From: Lachnospiraceae bacterium
GTDB lineage: Bacteria; Bacillota; Clostridia; Lachnospirales; Lachnospiraceae
Reading direction: 5' to 3'
Assembly: GCA_024696945.1 (NCBI GenBank)
Contig: JAILGF010000014.1
Coordinates: 1-48,101, forward strand
DNA length: 48,101 bases
Under the pieces are notes generated by a model. It saw only the letters and a program-made list of their open reading frames with translations, did no database searches and was not told where the DNA came from. Position numbers and translations under genes: made by a program. The stretch's first letter is position 1, and each line of letters starts with the position of its first letter. Positions 34,785 through 45,600 of this stretch are shown in pieces.

Positions 34785-37700
34785 TTACATTTCTTTTATG
34801 TAATGTAAAGTTACTGTATCAGTTTCTGCGGTATTGGAACTTGAATCGGTCACTATACACCTAAGACTCATTCCGTCCCTGTAGGAAGCATATGCAACGT
34901 TGATCTTAGCCGTCGTCTTGCTTGTCCAAGTGATCCAGGTATCTTCCCCTGCCAGCTTGTACTGCCACTGGTACTTAAGACCTGTTCCGCTTGCCTTTAC
35001 TTCGAAGTATGCAAGTTCACCCTTGTCTACTACAGCATTCACAGGCTGTGTTGTGATTGATACTCCTGAACCGCTGCCGTTTCCATAGGTAAGAACCGCT
35101 TCACCGGATGTCACGGTATTTCCATCCTTATCGGTTATCTTACATCTGAGAGACATTCCGTTCCTGGACTTGGAATATGCCACACTGATAGTTGCTGTAG
35201 TTTTTGTAGTCCAGTCGGTCCACTCAGTCTTTCCTTTCTCCTTATACTGCCATAAGTACTTGAGACCGTTTCCGGTTGCATTTACGCTAAAGTATGCAAG
35301 TGTATTCTCAGGCACAGTAGTATTTTGGGGCTGAGTCGTGATAGTGATGGCTGAGGTGCTTCCGTTTCCATATGTAAGTACTGCCGCATTTGATGTTGCA
35401 GTGTTTCCATCCTTGTCTGTTATCTTACATCTGAGAGACATTCCGTTCCTGGACTTGGAATATGCCACGCTGATGTCTGCCTTGGTCTTAGTAGTCCAGT
35501 CGGTCCACTCGGTCTTTCCTTTCTCCTTGTACTGCCATAAGTACTTGAGACCGCTTCCGCTTGCATTTACGCTGAAGTATGCAAGTGTGTTCTCAGGTAC
35601 TGTAGTATCCTGAGGCTGAGTGGTGATTGTGATGGCTGATGCATTTCCGTTTCCATATGTAAGTACTGCTGCATTTGTTGTTGCAGTGTTTCCATCCTTG
35701 TCTGTTATCTTACATCTGAGAGACATTCCGTTCCTGGACTTGGAATATGCCACGCTGATGTCTGCCTTGGTCTTAGTAGTCCAATCGGTCCACTCGGTCT
35801 TTCCCTTTTCCTTGTACTGCCATAAGTACTTGAGACCGCTTCCGCTTGCATTTACGCTGAAGTATGCAAGTGTGTTCTCCGGTACCGTAGTATCCTGAGG
35901 CTGGGTGGTGATCGTGATAGCTGGTGAGTTTCCGCTTTCATAAGTAAGAACCGCTTCATCAGATGTCACGGTATTTCCATCCTTATCGGTTATCTTACAT
36001 CTGAGAGCCATTCCATTCCTGGACTTTGAATATGCCACACTGATAGTTGCTGTAGTTTTTGTAGTCCAGTCGGTCCACTCGGTCTTTCCTTTTTCCTTAT
36101 ACTGCCATAAATACTTGAGACCGTTTCCGGTTGCACTTACGCCAAAGTATGCAAGTGTATTTTCAGGTACTGTGGAATTCTGAGGCTGTGCTGTGATCTT
36201 AATGGTTTCTGCAGGTCTTTGGGTATATTCAAGAACTGCTTCATCTGAAATTATGAAACCGCCTTCTGCATCAGTTACTGTACATCTAAGGCTCATTCCA
36301 TTTCTTTCCTTTGAATATGCCACACTGATTTTGGCAGTCTTCTTAGATGTCCACTTTACCCAGGCATCAGTTCCTGCATACTTATATTCCCAGCTGTAGG
36401 AAAGGTTGCCGGTACTCGCCTTTACCTCAAAATATGCCAGCTCGTTCTCATATACAGTGGCATTCTGAGGCTGTTCTGTAATGGTAAATGTCGGATTGTT
36501 GGTAAGCTTATCTATCTTTTCCGTTTCAACATGATTAGGATTATGCTTGCAAACCCTCTGTCTCTCACCTTCAGATGTAACTGTAGGCGGAACTGTGACT
36601 ACCCATTCACCCCATTCATGCGCATCAGGATCAATAGGGATTTCTACTTCTTCATACTGTGTTTCAAATGCCGTGTTTGTGAATGTTGCAGTATATTTCC
36701 TGATTCCTGTTTCTGAGCAGGTAGCCTCTTTTTCAACAGTACTTTCTGCGGTGGCCACCTCTGACTCTACATGATTGTCATTTAGCTGACAGGTACGTGT
36801 CGCTGTACATGTGCTGTAATCTTCTGCCCATATATACTCTTCGTATCCCCATAAATGTGCATCAGAATCAACAGGAATTTCCACTTCTTTGTATTGGGTT
36901 TCAAACGCAGGATTTGTGAATGTTGCCGTATACTTCTTGATCCCTGTCCATACACATGAAGGTTCTTCTATAACTTCACTTTGTACTTCAACATCCTCTG
37001 ACTCAACATGCTCGTCATTCAGCTGACAGGTACATGTTGCTGTACATGCACTAAGATCATCCGCCCATATGTAATGAACTTCTCCCCATACATGTGCATC
37101 AGGATCAACAGGAATGATCAGATCATCATCGTCCGTTATTTCGTCAAGTCCGTCCTTATCCCAGAACTTACGTCCACAGTTATCAAGAGTACATACATAA
37201 TATGCATGCTGTCCTTCTTCAACACAGGTCGCAGGTTTTCCCTGGATTTCCGCAAATTCATGGAAATGCTTAAATACAACAAACCTTTCACTCTCAAAGA
37301 ATATATCGGGCGAATAATACAGACGGATATATTTATTCTCTATGGCGTTATCGGGATCCACGCCTACAGCTAAAGACATGCTCTTAGCTAAAGTGATATC
37401 TTCGTCTACATCCTGGAATATGCCGTCTTTCGTAATAACTTCAACCTTTACAGGTACGAAATTGGACGACCAGCTGACCGTTGCTGTAAGAGAAGACGAG
37501 TCCGCAGCAACCTCAACACTCTGCGGTTGTGTGAGGAAGCCATAAACCTTTTTAACCTGGAAGATGTCACTGTCCAGATAACCTGTTTCAGAGTAGTAGG
37601 CTCTGACAAACTTATCTTCAGCTATTTCTTCGGGATCTGCAGCCACTTCTCTCGAAAACTCAATATCCGTTGAACCCGTAGCCGGTGTAAACGAATCTAC

Positions 37701-39983
37701 AAGAACTCCATCCGAATAAACTTCAAACTTGACAGGAACAAAGTTCGTAGTCCACGAAACCTCCCCAGCTTTATCATCGGATTCCAACCCAATTTCGATA
37801 TCCGAGGGCTGAGCAACGAACTTGTAATTCTTGGTCACCGTGAATAAACTACTGTCTGTATAGTATCCGTCATTGCCATAATAAGCACGTATGAATTTGT
37901 ATTTAGGGTCAGTCTTCTTATCAGCTAAAATTGCTGCACTCATAGAGTCAGACAAATCATCTGTACAGGTAATAATGCAATCATTGTCAGAATAAATCTC
38001 TATCTTGTTTGGTATAAAGTTTGTGCTCCATGAAATAGTTACGGCCGATGCATTAGAAGTATCAAACACAGTATAGCTTATTGGGTAAGAAAGGAACGCA
38101 AGCTCCTTGGTAACAGTAAATTCCCGAGTAGCCACATAGCCTGACTTTGAATAGTATATATGATACTGATACTTAGGCGGCACAACATTAGCATCTTTAG
38201 GATCTGCATCAACGACAAATCCAAAAGTGCTGCCAATTCCTTTCTCGGCACACTGAACCAGCTTACCGCCACGATACAGTTCAACCCTTACTGGATCAAA
38301 GTTGACTGTAAATCGATTTACAGTAGATGTCTCCAAAGCAGTGTCTTTTATATCTATATCCCTCGGCTGACTAACAACCCTCGGCTGACTGATATAGAAA
38401 TATGCATTTCTGGATCCACAAAAATATCCGTGTCCTATTGCATATACTTCTCCTCTGTCACTTCCTTCACCATTATCATAGTAATCAAGGTAATAATTCC
38501 ATCCTTTTATCAGCCTGACGTCATTCAATGTAACTATAGGATCAGGCGTTAATTCTTCACCCAGATATAAATATTCCCGCTGAGGAAAACTAATTATAGC
38601 GTTATTGACATTAAGAAATTTGTTATTTACAGGAAATGCTGCAATACAAAAACTTGCCCCTTCGTAAAAAACCGTATAATAAGAAGTTAAGTTAACTCCC
38701 ATATAATAGGAAATATCTCCCAAAGTAGACTCATCTTTCGCCAGATAACTGACATAATTGGTAAGCCTGAAACTTTTCGTCATTGCATAATTCGCTAATT
38801 CACTTTTAGAAACAGTACCGTCACCTTTGTAGAAAATTCCTCCTTTGTAATAATAAGTACCCTCAAAAGTATTGCTAATGTTACAGTTAATATCATAATA
38901 CCAAAAACCAAGCTCTTGAGACGGATTGCTCGGGAAAGGGGTATGCTTTTTTTCGAACTCCGTTTTGGGCATACCGAAATACATATATGTAAAGCCTCCG
39001 TCCTCCCCAAGGTCATCCCAGGTAAGATCCATATAAAAATAAGTCTTTCCACCATCGTCAGACACGAGGTTCCACGCATGTCCTCCACCGCTCGAAGCCG
39101 TACCGCTTACAAAATAGTTCGGAATATCAAGACAGTTCATGAGTAATGCGAATGTGTCTGCATATCCTTCACAAACAACACTCTTTAATTCAGGATCGAA
39201 TACTCCCTGAAGGTTGTGGGCCCATCCTTCTTTAACTGCATTACCGGCACTGTCTTTGGCATAGTCAACTTCCGTAACCATCAGATCGTGGATAAGAAGT
39301 ATCTTATCAAGAGTATCATCCACTGCTCCGGCTAGCTCCAGATATTCTTTGGCTCCTTCTTCTATGATGGCGTCAACTCTCCTTCTTGTCTCGGCGGATG
39401 CATAGATTTCATAAATCTCCATATAAATCCTAGTAGAAGTAATCTGCACCGCATTGCTCGTCCAATAAAAATTAGGATGGTCAAAATCATACGCCCAATA
39501 AACATGAAGGGCTTGAGCTCTGGTAAGACCCAGATCATCAAATTGAGGCGCACCGATCAGATATAATATATTTCCTTTACCATCATCCTGACCTTCAATA
39601 TCCTTATCATAAGTCAAAAAGGTAGATCCAATCTGGTTCAAACGATTATAATACGTCCTCTCTGCATCACTTTCCAGGGAATCATAACCGTTATGGCTTG
39701 CACCTTTAACAAGTACTGAGTCCGGGTCCGCATAAAGATTTAATACGATTGACTCCTGAGTTTTTTCAATAGCTGCCAATAATTCATCATTATCTTCAGC
39801 CTCAATGACTACATACGGATCCAACCCGCCTTCCGGATGCTGCTCCTGGATTTCAATGGCGGATAACTCCTGCTCCTTAGCATCAGCCCCGGTCAAAGGC
39901 ATCCTTATCAACAAACAGCCAAAAATAAGGATCCCTGACAAGACAAAAAACAAACTTTTCTTAAAACTACATTTTTGCTTCAT
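34785..39983 (-). CDS. Secreted transglutaminase-like protein with beta-repeats and six Ig-like repeats
   Basis: The largest gene, about 1732 residues. After a signal peptide comes a transglutaminase/protease-like core with Cys271 (VCEGYADTFALLMNCL), His302 (GGGHAWNLV) and Asp319 (YMDLTWDD). This triad occurs in both cross-linking and peptidase-like members. Four degenerate repeats of about 85 residues (WSTNFVPVKVEVYSDG-type) follow. Next are three cysteine-containing units (ATCSETGIRKYTATF and CTATRTCQLNDNHVES) and six Ig-like repeats. ATG 39983 has GGAGG six bases upstream, better than the TTG at 39989. It has its own promoter, is divergent from the acyltransferase pair, and ends at a strong terminator. 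Confidence 0.88.
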   Translation of the reverse strand: MKQKCSFKKSLFFVLSGILIFGCLLIRMPLTGADAKEQELSAIEIQEQHPEGGLDPYVVIEAEDNDELLAAIEKTQESIVLNLYADPDSVLVKGASHNGYDSLESDAERTYYNRLNQIGSTFLTYDKDIEGQDDGKGNILYLIGAPQFDDLGLTRAQALHVYWAYDFDHPNFYWTSNAVQITSTRIYMEIYEIYASAETRRRVDAIIEEGAKEYLELAGAVDDTLDKILLIHDLMVTEVDYAKDSAGNAVKEGWAHNLQGVFDPELKSVVCEGYADTFALLMNCLDIPNYFVSGTASSGGGHAWNLVSDDGGKTYFYMDLTWDDLGEDGGFTYMYFGMPKTEFEKKHTPFPSNPSQELGFWYYDINCNISNTFEGTYYYKGGIFYKGDGTVSKSELANYAMTKSFRLTNYVSYLAKDESTLGDISYYMGVNLTSYYTVFYEGASFCIAAFPVNNKFLNVNNAIISFPQREYLYLGEELTPDPIVTLNDVRLIKGWNYYLDYYDNGEGSDRGEVYAIGHGYFCGSRNAYFYISQPRVVSQPRDIDIKDTALETSTVNRFTVNFDPVRVELYRGGKLVQCAEKGIGSTFGFVVDADPKDANVVPPKYQYHIYYSKSGYVATREFTVTKELAFLSYPISYTVFDTSNASAVTISWSTNFIPNKIEIYSDNDCIITCTDDLSDSMSAAILADKKTDPKYKFIRAYYGNDGYYTDSSLFTVTKNYKFVAQPSDIEIGLESDDKAGEVSWTTNFVPVKFEVYSDGVLVDSFTPATGSTDIEFSREVAADPEEIAEDKFVRAYYSETGYLDSDIFQVKKVYGFLTQPQSVEVAADSSSLTATVSWSSNFVPVKVEVITKDGIFQDVDEDITLAKSMSLAVGVDPDNAIENKYIRLYYSPDIFFESERFVVFKHFHEFAEIQGKPATCVEEGQHAYYVCTLDNCGRKFWDKDGLDEITDDDDLIIPVDPDAHVWGEVHYIWADDLSACTATCTCQLNDEHVESEDVEVQSEVIEEPSCVWTGIKKYTATFTNPAFETQYKEVEIPVDSDAHLWGYEEYIWAEDYSTCTATRTCQLNDNHVESEVATAESTVEKEATCSETGIRKYTATFTNTAFETQYEEVEIPIDPDAHEWGEWVVTVPPTVTSEGERQRVCKHNPNHVETEKIDKLTNNPTFTITEQPQNATVYENELAYFEVKASTGNLSYSWEYKYAGTDAWVKWTSKKTAKISVAYSKERNGMSLRCTVTDAEGGFIISDEAVLEYTQRPAETIKITAQPQNSTVPENTLAYFGVSATGNGLKYLWQYKEKGKTEWTDWTTKTTATISVAYSKSRNGMALRCKITDKDGNTVTSDEAVLTYESGNSPAITITTQPQDTTVPENTLAYFSVNASGSGLKYLWQYKEKGKTEWTDWTTKTKADISVAYSKSRNGMSLRCKITDKDGNTATTNAAVLTYGNGNASAITITTQPQDTTVPENTLAYFSVNASGSGLKYLWQYKEKGKTEWTDWTTKTKADISVAYSKSRNGMSLRCKITDKDGNTATSNAAVLTYGNGSTSAITITTQPQNTTVPENTLAYFSVNATGNGLKYLWQYKEKGKTEWTDWTTKTTATISVAYSKSRNGMSLRCKITDKDGNTVTSGEAVLTYGNGSGSGVSITTQPVNAVVDKGELAYFEVKASGTGLKYQWQYKLAGEDTWITWTSKTTAKINVAYASYRDGMSLRCIVTDSSSNTAETDTVTLHYIKEM
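34788..36497 (-). repeat. Tandem array of six Ig-like units, three almost identical
   Basis: 282-bp units. The units at about 35360-35640 and 35642-35920 differ at only a few positions, pointing to recent duplication or conversion. The first unit (CAF-proximal end, near 36400) is the most divergent, with YSWEYKYAG. Confidence 0.88.
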
Positions 39984-40030
39984 CAGCAACCTCCTATATA
40001 TTTATAATTAAAGCCAACAACCCAATTTAT

Positions 40031-40059
40031 ATTGTATACCATAATTATCCTTATGTCAA
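40031..40059 (-). promoter_or_regulatory. Promoter of the transglutaminase gene
   Basis: Minus strand TTGACA (complement 40054-40059), 17-base spacer, TACAAT (complement 40031-40036). Confidence 0.78.
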
Positions 40060-40096
40060 CAATTTTGTCGACCTGGTTTCTACCTATAAAAATAAC

Positions 40097-40125
40097 TTGT
40101 AAATAACGGATTTTTATTATATAAT
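40097..40125 (+). promoter_or_regulatory. Promoter of the SGNH/MBOAT pair
   Basis: TTGTAA (40097-40102), 17 bases, TATAAT (40120-40125), about 35 bases before the gene start. Confidence 0.75.
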
Positions 40126-40167
40126 ACCCCTGTTACTGTTAATCTATCGCAAAAGGCATGGTATCAT

Positions 40168-41160
40168 ATGTTGAAGATATTAAAGAAAATACTTCGATTA
40201 ATGCTGTCCGGTGTAATATCCCTTGCAGTGTTATCTGTTTTTGTTTATTTTTATAAATATACTTCCACCCGTGTTATCACTCCCAACGCACCTACGGATT
40301 TCACATGGGCTCCCGAGCAAGCCATGAATACCATGGAAGAAGGTTTCGCATGGCTTGAGATGGATGATAACGGATATAACAATATCCACGAGAAAGCCAC
40401 AGGAACGCAGGTGGATATTCTTCTTATGGGAAGTTCGCATTTGTTGGGAACAGAAGTTGCAGCAACCGAAAACATGGGGTATGTATTAAACGATCTGCTT
40501 CCGTTCAGAGCTTATAATATCGGAATGACAGGACACTACTTAAGTTCCTGTATCAATAACCTTAAATATGCGGTTAAAACATTTAAGCCGAGCTGGTATG
40601 TGGTAATCCAGACAGATTCCGTTTCTCCTACAACAGAAGAAATGGAGCAGGTTCTTTCGGGTACTTATGAGGAAGTTGAATCCGATTCAAGCCAATTGTT
40701 CAAGCTTATCCAAACCTATATCCCTGCTTCTAAGAAAATTATGGTACAGGTAGATGCTTGGCGAGAGGCCGATAATAAGAAAAAAAAGAAAGAAAGCGAA
40801 ATTTACGACCCTTCTGCTTATGAAGATCTTTTAAACAGATATCTGGCATCAGCTTCCGGATGTTTAGGTGACAACGGACCTAAGCTTATCATCCTCTATA
40901 CTGCACCGACAAAGCTTGATGATGACGGTAATATTATCAGGTATGATAATGATACCGCTGTTTTTGCCAAAGCCTGCGAAAAAAACAATATCATTTTTAT
41001 CGATATGACAGATGATTATTGCGAGAAGTTTGAGAACGAAGATATTTTGGTTCACGGCTTTACAAATACCGCAGTGGGTTCAGGACATCTGAACACTGAC
41101 GGGCATCTGGTTACAGCGCAGCGTCTTGCACAGGTGATAAAGGAGGACATATACAAATGA
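40168..41160 (+). CDS. SGNH-like (AlgJ/DltD-like) partner of an MBOAT O-acyltransferase
   Basis: A 330-residue membrane-anchored extracytoplasmic protein. One N-terminal membrane span (about 8-30) is followed by an SGNH-type fold: block I ILLMGSSHLLGTE with the putative Ser, and block V GSGHLNTDGHLV with the Asp/His pair. Such proteins work with MBOAT proteins to move acyl groups onto polysaccharide or teichoic acid outside the membrane. The gene overlaps the MBOAT gene by four bases (ATGA), as expected for a two-protein system. The ribosome site is weak (AAAGG). The acyl acceptor is unknown. Confidence 0.8.
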   Translation: MLKILKKILRLMLSGVISLAVLSVFVYFYKYTSTRVITPNAPTDFTWAPEQAMNTMEEGFAWLEMDDNGYNNIHEKATGTQVDILLMGSSHLLGTEVAATENMGYVLNDLLPFRAYNIGMTGHYLSSCINNLKYAVKTFKPSWYVVIQTDSVSPTTEEMEQVLSGTYEEVESDSSQLFKLIQTYIPASKKIMVQVDAWREADNKKKKKESEIYDPSAYEDLLNRYLASASGCLGDNGPKLIILYTAPTKLDDDGNIIRYDNDTAVFAKACEKNNIIFIDMTDDYCEKFENEDILVHGFTNTAVGSGHLNTDGHLVTAQRLAQVIKEDIYK

Positions 41161-42626
41161 GCCTTAATTCCTTCCATTTTGTCCTATATTTCTGTGCCGC
41201 CGTTGTTTTGGTCGCTTTATTACAGTTATTAAGAAATAAACTCCGGATTGCAGGAACACTTCAGCTGGCAGGGCTGCTTTTATTCAGTTATTTTCTTATA
41301 TACATGTCGGATTGGAGATTCTGTCTGTGCATCGCCGGTGTTACCGTATGGACATATTTATTCGGACTGCAGTTGGAGAAGAAGCATAAAAAAGGTCTTC
41401 TTGCAATAGGAATCGTTTTTCTGGTTCTGTTCCTCGGAGTGTTTAAATACGCCGGATTTTTTGTAAATTCCTTCAGAGGGCTTTTCGGATATGATTCTGT
41501 TACATTAAATATAATACTTCCATTGGGAGTTTCGTTCTATATATTTAGCGCTCTGGCATATCTGATAGATGTTTATCGCGGAGACTATGAGGCTGAAAAG
41601 AACATACTTCATTTTGCCCTGTATATTGCATTCTTTGCAAAACTTACGGCAGGTCCCATCGTCAGGGGAAAGGACTTCTTTCCACAGATAAAGAAATACA
41701 GAGGTATCGAATGGAATTCCTTCCTTGAAGGAGCACAGATTTTTGTATTCGGTCTTTTCAAAAAAGTAGTACTGGCAGACCGGCTTGGTGTTTTTGTGGA
41801 TAACGTATTCAAGACTCCCGAAATATTCAATACCGGAACGGTTATTCTTGCGGTATTAAGTTATTCCCTTCAGATATATTTTGATTTTTCAGGTTATTCG
41901 GATATGGCGATAGGTGTATCGAAAATTGTCGGTTTTGCTTTTAAACCAAACTTCAATCTCCCTTATATCTCACAAAATGTATCCGAATTCTGGACAAGAT
42001 GGCATATAAGCCTTTCTTCCTGGTTCAAGGATTATCTGTATATTCCGCTTGGCGGAAGTAGGAAGAGTAAGATAAGGACTCTGATAAATCTGATGCTGGT
42101 TATGCTTGTCTCGGGACTCTGGCACGGAGCCGGCTGGACATTCATCGTCTGGGGTGCTTTATATGGGCTTGCAAGCTGTATTCAGAATCTCTTGAAAAAG
42201 CAGCTTAAAAATGTTAATCCTTATGTTAACGGAGTAATTACATTTATAATAGTTACTTTATTCTGGGTGGTGTTCCGTGCGGAAAGTCTTCCGAAAGCAC
42301 TTAATATGTTGAAGGGTATATTTACCGTTCACGGCGGTATAAGCCAACCTTATGTCTGGACATTTTTTGCAATACTCTGCCTGACCGCAGCTACGGTATT
42401 TGCAGTTATCCGATATAAAAAAGGAACTATAGCGGCAGGGTTATTACAAAGCACAGATGAATCGAAAGAGCAAAAAGCAGAGCCTAAAAAAGATACCATT
42501 AACGGATTCTATCCGATTCTGGATCTGTCAAAAATCCCGTGCCAGGTAGCATTTTTTACATTCTGCGGACTGACTCTGATCTTAGGTTATTTTGGAAACA
42601 CTGCATTTATATATGGAGCATTCTAG
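41157..42626 (+). CDS. MBOAT-family O-acyltransferase (AlgI/DltB/PatA-like)
   Basis: Integral membrane protein of 489 residues that takes an acyl group, usually acetyl, from a cytoplasmic donor to the outer face. About ten or more hydrophobic segments are present. Family markers are FSGYSDMAIGVSKIVGF, the FWTRWHISLSSWFKDYLYIP segment and the conserved His in SGLWHGAGW. The cytosolic insert near 430-445 is lysine/glutamate-rich. The start overlaps the SGNH gene. A terminator follows at 42633-42665. With neighbouring UDP-uronate and surface-protein genes it may acetylate an exopolysaccharide or wall polymer. Confidence 0.92.
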   Translation: MSLNSFHFVLYFCAAVVLVALLQLLRNKLRIAGTLQLAGLLLFSYFLIYMSDWRFCLCIAGVTVWTYLFGLQLEKKHKKGLLAIGIVFLVLFLGVFKYAGFFVNSFRGLFGYDSVTLNIILPLGVSFYIFSALAYLIDVYRGDYEAEKNILHFALYIAFFAKLTAGPIVRGKDFFPQIKKYRGIEWNSFLEGAQIFVFGLFKKVVLADRLGVFVDNVFKTPEIFNTGTVILAVLSYSLQIYFDFSGYSDMAIGVSKIVGFAFKPNFNLPYISQNVSEFWTRWHISLSSWFKDYLYIPLGGSRKSKIRTLINLMLVMLVSGLWHGAGWTFIVWGALYGLASCIQNLLKKQLKNVNPYVNGVITFIIVTLFWVVFRAESLPKALNMLKGIFTVHGGISQPYVWTFFAILCLTAATVFAVIRYKKGTIAAGLLQSTDESKEQKAEPKKDTINGFYPILDLSKIPCQVAFFTFCGLTLILGYFGNTAFIYGAF

Positions 42627-42632
42627 ATGAAT

Positions 42633-42665
42633 AAAACTGCCGGAGCTAAAACTCCGGCAGTTTTT
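42633..42665. terminator. Bidirectional terminator
   Basis: AAAACTGCCGGAG pairs perfectly with CTCCGGCAGTTTT around a six-base loop. It is shared by the MBOAT gene and the convergent LRR gene. Confidence 0.9.
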
Positions 42666-42685
42666 GTGTAATAATATAAATGTTA

Positions 42686-45600
42686 TCAATTGCTATAGGT
42701 AAGTGTTGCGGCATTAGAAGTAACTGTATTGCCATTCTTGTCTGTTACAACACATCTTAAGCTCATTCCGTTACGATAAGCCGCATAAGCAACGTTAATG
42801 TCAGCTGTGGTTTTAGTGGTCCAATCTGTCCAGGTGCTCTCGCCCTTGTTCTTGTACTGCCATAAGTACTTGAGCCCATCACCTGCTGCCTTTACACTGA
42901 AGTATGCCAGTTCATTCTTGCCTACTGTTGTGTTCTTGGGCTGAGTGGTGATAACCGGTCCTGAAGAGCTTCCATATGTAAGGACTGCTTCGCTTGAGGT
43001 TACTTTGTTACCATCCTTATCAGTTATTACGCACCTTAAGCTCATTCCGTTACGGCTTGCCAGATATGCTACGCTGATCTCGGCTGTTTTCTTACTTGTC
43101 CAATCCGTCCAGGTGCTCTCACCCTTGTTCTTGTACTGCCAAAGGTACGTAAGCCCGCTTCCTGTAGCTTTTACACTAAAGTATGCCAGTTCACCTGCTG
43201 CAACAGTCGTGTTCTTAGGCTGAGTGGTGATAACCGGTCCTGAAGAGCTTCCGTAAGTAAGAACTGCTTCGTTTGAGGTGGCTTTATTCCCATCCTTATC
43301 AGTAACAACGCACCTTAAGCTCATTCCGTTCCTGCTTGCCAGATATGCTACGCTTATCTCGGCTGTTTTCTTGCTTGTCCAATCCGTCCAGGTGCTCTTA
43401 CCTTTCTCCTTATACTGCCATAGATATGTAAGACCGCTTCCGCTTGCCTTTACACTGAAGTATGCAAGCTCACCTGCCGCAACAGTCGTTTTTTTAGGCT
43501 GGGTACTGATGACCGGTCCGGAGACACTCTTATAAGTTAGAACCGCTTCGCCAGAGGTTACCTTATTACCATCCTTATCGGTAACAACGCATCTTAAGCT
43601 CATGCCGTTTCTGCTTGCCAGATATGCTACGCTGATCTCGGCTGTTTTCTTACTTGTCCAATCGGTCCACGTGCTCTTACCTTTCTCCTTATACTGCCAT
43701 AAATACGTAAGGCCGCTTCCTGAAGCTTTTACACTGAAATATGCCAGTTCTCCGGCATTCACCGTCGTACTCTTAGGCTGTGTGGTAACAATCGGACCTG
43801 AAACGGCCTTATAGGTAAGAACAGCCTCTTGTGAAGTTACCTTATTACCATTCTTATCGGTAATAACACATCTTAAACTCATGCCGTTACGGCTTGCCAG
43901 ATATGCTACACTGATGCTTGCTGTTTTCTTATTTGTCCAGTCAATCCAGGTACTCTCGCCCTTGTTCTTGTACTGCCAAAGATACGTAAGTCCGTTTCCT
44001 GTTGCTTTTACACTGAAGTATGCAATTTCATTTGCATTAACTGTTGCATTGGAAGGATTTTCCGTAATCTTAATCGAGTTGTTTTTCGTATAGGTTAACT
44101 TCACGGGTGTTGTAACCACCTCATCACCGTTCTGATCGGTAATCCTGCATCTTAAGAACATTCCGTTTCTTTCAGATGAATATGCAACACTTATTTTGCT
44201 TGTAGTCTTCGCGGTCCAATCAACCCATTTCGTAGCATTAGGCAGATAATACTGCCATAGATATTTGAGACCTGACCCGTTAGCGGTCACTTCAAAGGTT
44301 GCTGTTTCGTTTTCTGCTACGGTAACCGATCTGGGTTGTACTGTAATATCTATAAGGTCGGAATCGTCCAATAATACGGTATTGTAATCTGAACACATAT
44401 CAGAATCGATATATAGATAATTATATTCAAAGCCCCAATTATCATGTCTGTCATTATCTAAATAAATATTATCTAGTGTCCAGTCGTTTGATCTTAAAGC
44501 CTTCCTGAGATAAACATTTCCGCTCAGATCAATTTCATCAATATGATTTCCTTCGACATTTGCACGGATCAGATTGCTGCAATTTGATAAATCTAATTTT
44601 TTAAGATTTGTATCATCGGCGCAGTCTAATTTCTCTAGTAAAGGAACATCTGTCAGATCTAATTCTTCAAGATTGCATTCAAATATAGTAAGTTGTCTTA
44701 TAATCCTGTTATTACTTAGGTCAAGATTGGAAACATTGCCATCAAAAGAAAGGCCTTTACATAGGGTGAGATATTCAATTCCCTTTAGTGAAGAAACATT
44801 TTCAGGAAATATCCATTCGCCATAATCTCTTATTTCATTCTTTGAGAGCTTCCCATCATAGTTATAATCAAGATTACGAACACATTCTCTAAAATTTTCA
44901 TCCGGGAAATTCGTCGAATTAATCTGTACAGGAACGGAATTATCGATTACAGTTATGTCCGGATATAAGTCTGAGATAAATAGTTTAAATAACTGGGTAT
45001 TTGTAATATCTAATTCTTTTTCTGGCGATAATAAGTTGGTTTCTGAGATATCAATTTCCCATAAATATCGGTTTTTACTTAAATCTAAAGAAGATATCGG
45101 GTTATAATCGCAGAAAAGCTGCTCCAGCAATTCATTTTTGCTGACATCAAGAGTTGATAATTCGTTGTTACCGCAGTTTAGATAATTCAGCAGCGGATTA
45201 TTATTCAGATTTAGAGAGGCTAATAGGTTTCCATAGCAGTTGAGTGTAACCAATTTGGGATTGTTCTGAACATTTAGAGAACTATATCCATTGTAACTGC
45301 AATCAAGATAATCAAGCCAGTGATTATTTTTAAGGTTCAGATTTTCGTCCATCCAGTTATCATGACAATCCAGATAAAGAAGATATCTTTGATTGCTTGT
45401 ATCAAGTGACCTGATAGAGTTACCGGAACAGTCAATGTATAACAGATTCGGATTATTTGAAATGTCAAGTTTCGGTATCTGATCATTTGCACAATTCAAT
45501 TCTTCGAGTAAAGTATTCTGGCTGATATCCAAGGAATAGAAATTTGAATTGTCGCCAATATTCAGGCTTCTCAGATTTTTATAGCGGTCAAACTGTATAT

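Noticed and set aside
35338..35898. Two nearly identical plus-strand open frames
   Set aside because: Antisense shadows of duplicated Ig-like units in the transglutaminase gene.
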